DNA of 7,465 nucleotides, taken from positions 1-7,465 of the forward strand of contig JAJCXL010000349.1 in assembly GCA_029263435.1 (NCBI GenBank). The letters are read 5' to 3'. The stretch comes from Acidobacteriota bacterium (GTDB lineage Bacteria; Acidobacteriota; Vicinamibacteria; Marinacidobacterales; SMYC01). A program made the translations under genes and the position numbers. Below are positions 6,251 through 7,465 of this stretch, piece by piece; positions within the stretch are counted from its first letter, which is position 1; every line of letters starts with the position of its first letter. The notes under the pieces are model-generated. The model saw nothing but the letters and a program-made list of their open reading frames with translations. It made no database searches and was not told the DNA's origin.

Positions 6251-6978
6251 GGAGCCGGGCTTTGCCAAAACGCATGCCCCACGAAAAACGGTCCCATCTG
6301 CTCCATGAACTCGGAGGTTTGCCGGGTCTTGCGCATCGTCTGCACGAGGTGCGAGAGCGGATGGAGCTCTTTTCCGACGAGACCAATGACGAACTCGTTG
6401 TCGTTCGTATCGATCCCGTGACATGCGAGCCGCACGTCGTGAGCGAGGTCCTGCTCGCCGTAGAGCCGCCCGATCCCGCCATGCTCGCGAAGGATGCTCA
6501 TCTGCTCTTTCGAGTCGAGCGCGTTGAACATCCCCCGGCGTCGCAGCGGGTACCAGATCGCCCACGGCCAGTCCGGATTGAGGGCGGTGCGGCGGGGACG
6601 ATTCACGAGCCAGTCCGACACATTGGGCTCATAGCCACTCGCATAGGAGCGGCCCAGCATCGTGAGCTCCGGTCGAAACGTCAAACCGGCGAACGGCCCC
6701 TCATTCAGCAAGGGTCGGACCCGGGTCACGAAGTCCGTGGGGTCTTTGGACATCGTCAGCAATCCGACGCCTCGCGGGTCGTTGACGTCGAGATAGATGA
6801 CCGCGTCGAGGCCGGAAGCCTCTACGGCAGAGGCGATGCTTTTGGGGTCCACGCACTGCGTGAAGACTTGCAGCTGCATGAACAAGCGTTCGTTCACCGA
6901 GCTCGGGGCGCCATCCGCGCCTTTGCCGTGCTCGAAGACGTCGATCTTCGGTGGTGAGTCTGTCTCGGTCTCAGTCAT
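6247..6978 (-). CDS. Chlorite dismutase-family heme protein, coproheme decarboxylase (HemQ/ChdC)-like
   Basis: The 243-residue product starts at the ATG at 6978, one nucleotide after the AsmA stop. Longer in-frame starts would overlap that gene and give a very basic, non-family N-terminus. It has no signal peptide. The family core is clear: LGRSYASGYEP (108-118), WAIWYPLRRRG (139-149), LREHGGIGR (163-171), LACHGID...NEFVIGL (184-200), LVQTMRKTRQTSEF (211-224) and GPFFVGHAFW (229-238). H166 in REHG is the likely proximal heme ligand and Y143 in YPLRRR fits the catalytic Tyr of coproheme decarboxylases. The 23-residue Y-to-H distance is what I recall for actinobacterial ChdC. No Arg is obvious at the distal site expected of true chlorite dismutases, so heme synthesis or peroxide chemistry is likelier than chlorite breakdown. 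Its position before metal- and heme-handling genes suggests a heme supply or maturation role, which is inference. Confidence 0.9.
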   Translation of the reverse strand: MTETETDSPPKIDVFEHGKGADGAPSSVNERLFMQLQVFTQCVDPKSIASAVEASGLDAVIYLDVNDPRGVGLLTMSKDPTDFVTRVRPLLNEGPFAGLTFRPELTMLGRSYASGYEPNVSDWLVNRPRRTALNPDWPWAIWYPLRRRGMFNALDSKEQMSILREHGGIGRLYGEQDLAHDVRLACHGIDTNDNEFVIGLVGKELHPLSHLVQTMRKTRQTSEFMEQMGPFFVGHAFWQSPAP

Positions 6979-6979
6979 C

Positions 6980-7465
6980 TCAATTGGGCTTCTTTCTTCC
7001 GAACAGCCCACGGAGGGCTTTCTCCGCCGCGCCGGTGGCGGCCTCTTTGACTTCGCGCGTCGCGCCCGACTTGGCTTGTGCCACGAGGGCGCCGGCATCC
7101 GGACGCACCTTGGCGGCCTCCAGCGTTCCCGACACGCTCATCGGGATCGGCACCCATCCTTCATCGTCCGCCAAAACGTCGAGCACCGGGCCGGCGGCGC
7201 CCGCTACGCTCAGCCCCTCTCTCGGGGTGGCGATAGCCAGATCGAGCGCAATCGGGCCGGCCAAGCTCACGGTGCCTTGGAGATCGATCCGAGCCATTTC
7301 GGTCTCGAATCGAAACGGCGCAAGCGACAAAACGTTGTCCTCCAGCCGCACCGCTGCCGTCGTTTCTTTGTACGACGCGCCCGTCACGACTTTCTTCCCG
7401 AGAGCGCTGTCGATGCCGGTGAACATCTCGACCGCGGGAAACTCACCTTCGGCCAACGTCAAGGA
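6980..7465 (-). CDS. AsmA-like protein, C-terminal part, 5' end beyond window
   Basis: The frame is open to the window edge (161 codons plus TGA), so this is the C-terminus of a larger protein. A TTG near the edge is an internal codon, not a start. The sequence has the alternating beta pattern of the AsmA C-terminal region: SLAPFRFETEMARIDLQGTV, then LDLAIATPREGL, then WVPIPMSVSGTLEAAKVRPD, followed by an Ala-rich helix and a basic tail (LRGLFGRKKPN). AsmA-family proteins sit in the inner membrane and periplasm. Larger relatives are implicated in lipid transport between the membranes, but the subtype cannot be told from this fragment. The next gene begins 1 nt after the stop, and a GA-rich stretch near 6991-7000 could serve as its ribosome site. 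Confidence 0.75.
   Translation of the reverse strand, partial: SLTLAEGEFPAVEMFTGIDSALGKKVVTGASYKETTAAVRLEDNVLSLAPFRFETEMARIDLQGTVSLAGPIALDLAIATPREGLSVAGAAGPVLDVLADDEGWVPIPMSVSGTLEAAKVRPDAGALVAQAKSGATREVKEAATGAAEKALRGLFGRKKPN

Noticed and set aside
6251..6565. Extended N-terminus of the PD40-CehA protein upstream of the GTG at 6250
   Set aside because: The extra residues are very basic, overlap the heme-protein gene fully and would bury the signal peptide about 105 residues inside the protein.

Overview
The window reads as GC-rich chromosomal DNA from a Gram-negative bacterium. It encodes an outer-membrane efflux lipoprotein, an AsmA-like envelope protein and several exported periplasmic-type proteins. 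The style of the AsmA C-terminus, the Chlorite-dismutase-family protein and the cytochrome c/PHM-like protein would fit a Myxococcota, Acidobacteriota or deep proteobacterial lineage, but this placement is an impression and nothing in the window proves it. All eight genes lie on the minus strand, so transcription runs from high to low coordinates. Coding density is very high and the only real intergenic gap is about 75-80 bp (around 1154-1234). No RNA gene, transposase, CRISPR array or integration site was seen.

Upstream block (7465 down to 1235): six tightly packed genes form what looks like one operon. In order they are the C-terminal part of an AsmA-like protein (cut by the window edge); a Chlorite dismutase/coproheme decarboxylase-family heme protein (1-nt gap); an exported six-repeat PD40 (TolB-like) propeller fused to a CehA/McbA-type PHP metallohydrolase (4-nt GTGA overlap); a YbaK/ProX-type aminoacyl-tRNA deacylase (ATGA overlap); an exported protein with tandem heavy-metal-binding domains (6-nt gap); and an exported monoheme cytochrome c domain joined to what looks like a copper type II monooxygenase-like fold that has lost its copper ligands (11-nt overlap, strong GGAGG ribosome site). 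Three products are exported, one carries heme c, one probably binds heme b or coproheme, one probably binds copper and one is a metal-dependent hydrolase. The shared theme is metal and heme handling in the envelope, with the tRNA-editing enzyme as the odd member. I do not recognise this gene set as a described system.

Downstream block (about 1234 down to 1): a short regulatory gap holds a homopyrimidine stretch, a plausible sigma70 promoter and an AAACG-TT-CGTTT inverted repeat lying just past the -10. These are followed by a TetR-family repressor and, 2 nt after its stop, the start of a NodT-family outer-membrane factor lipoprotein that runs off the window. This is the usual layout of an autoregulated RND efflux operon. 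The adaptor and pump genes would be expected just beyond position 1.
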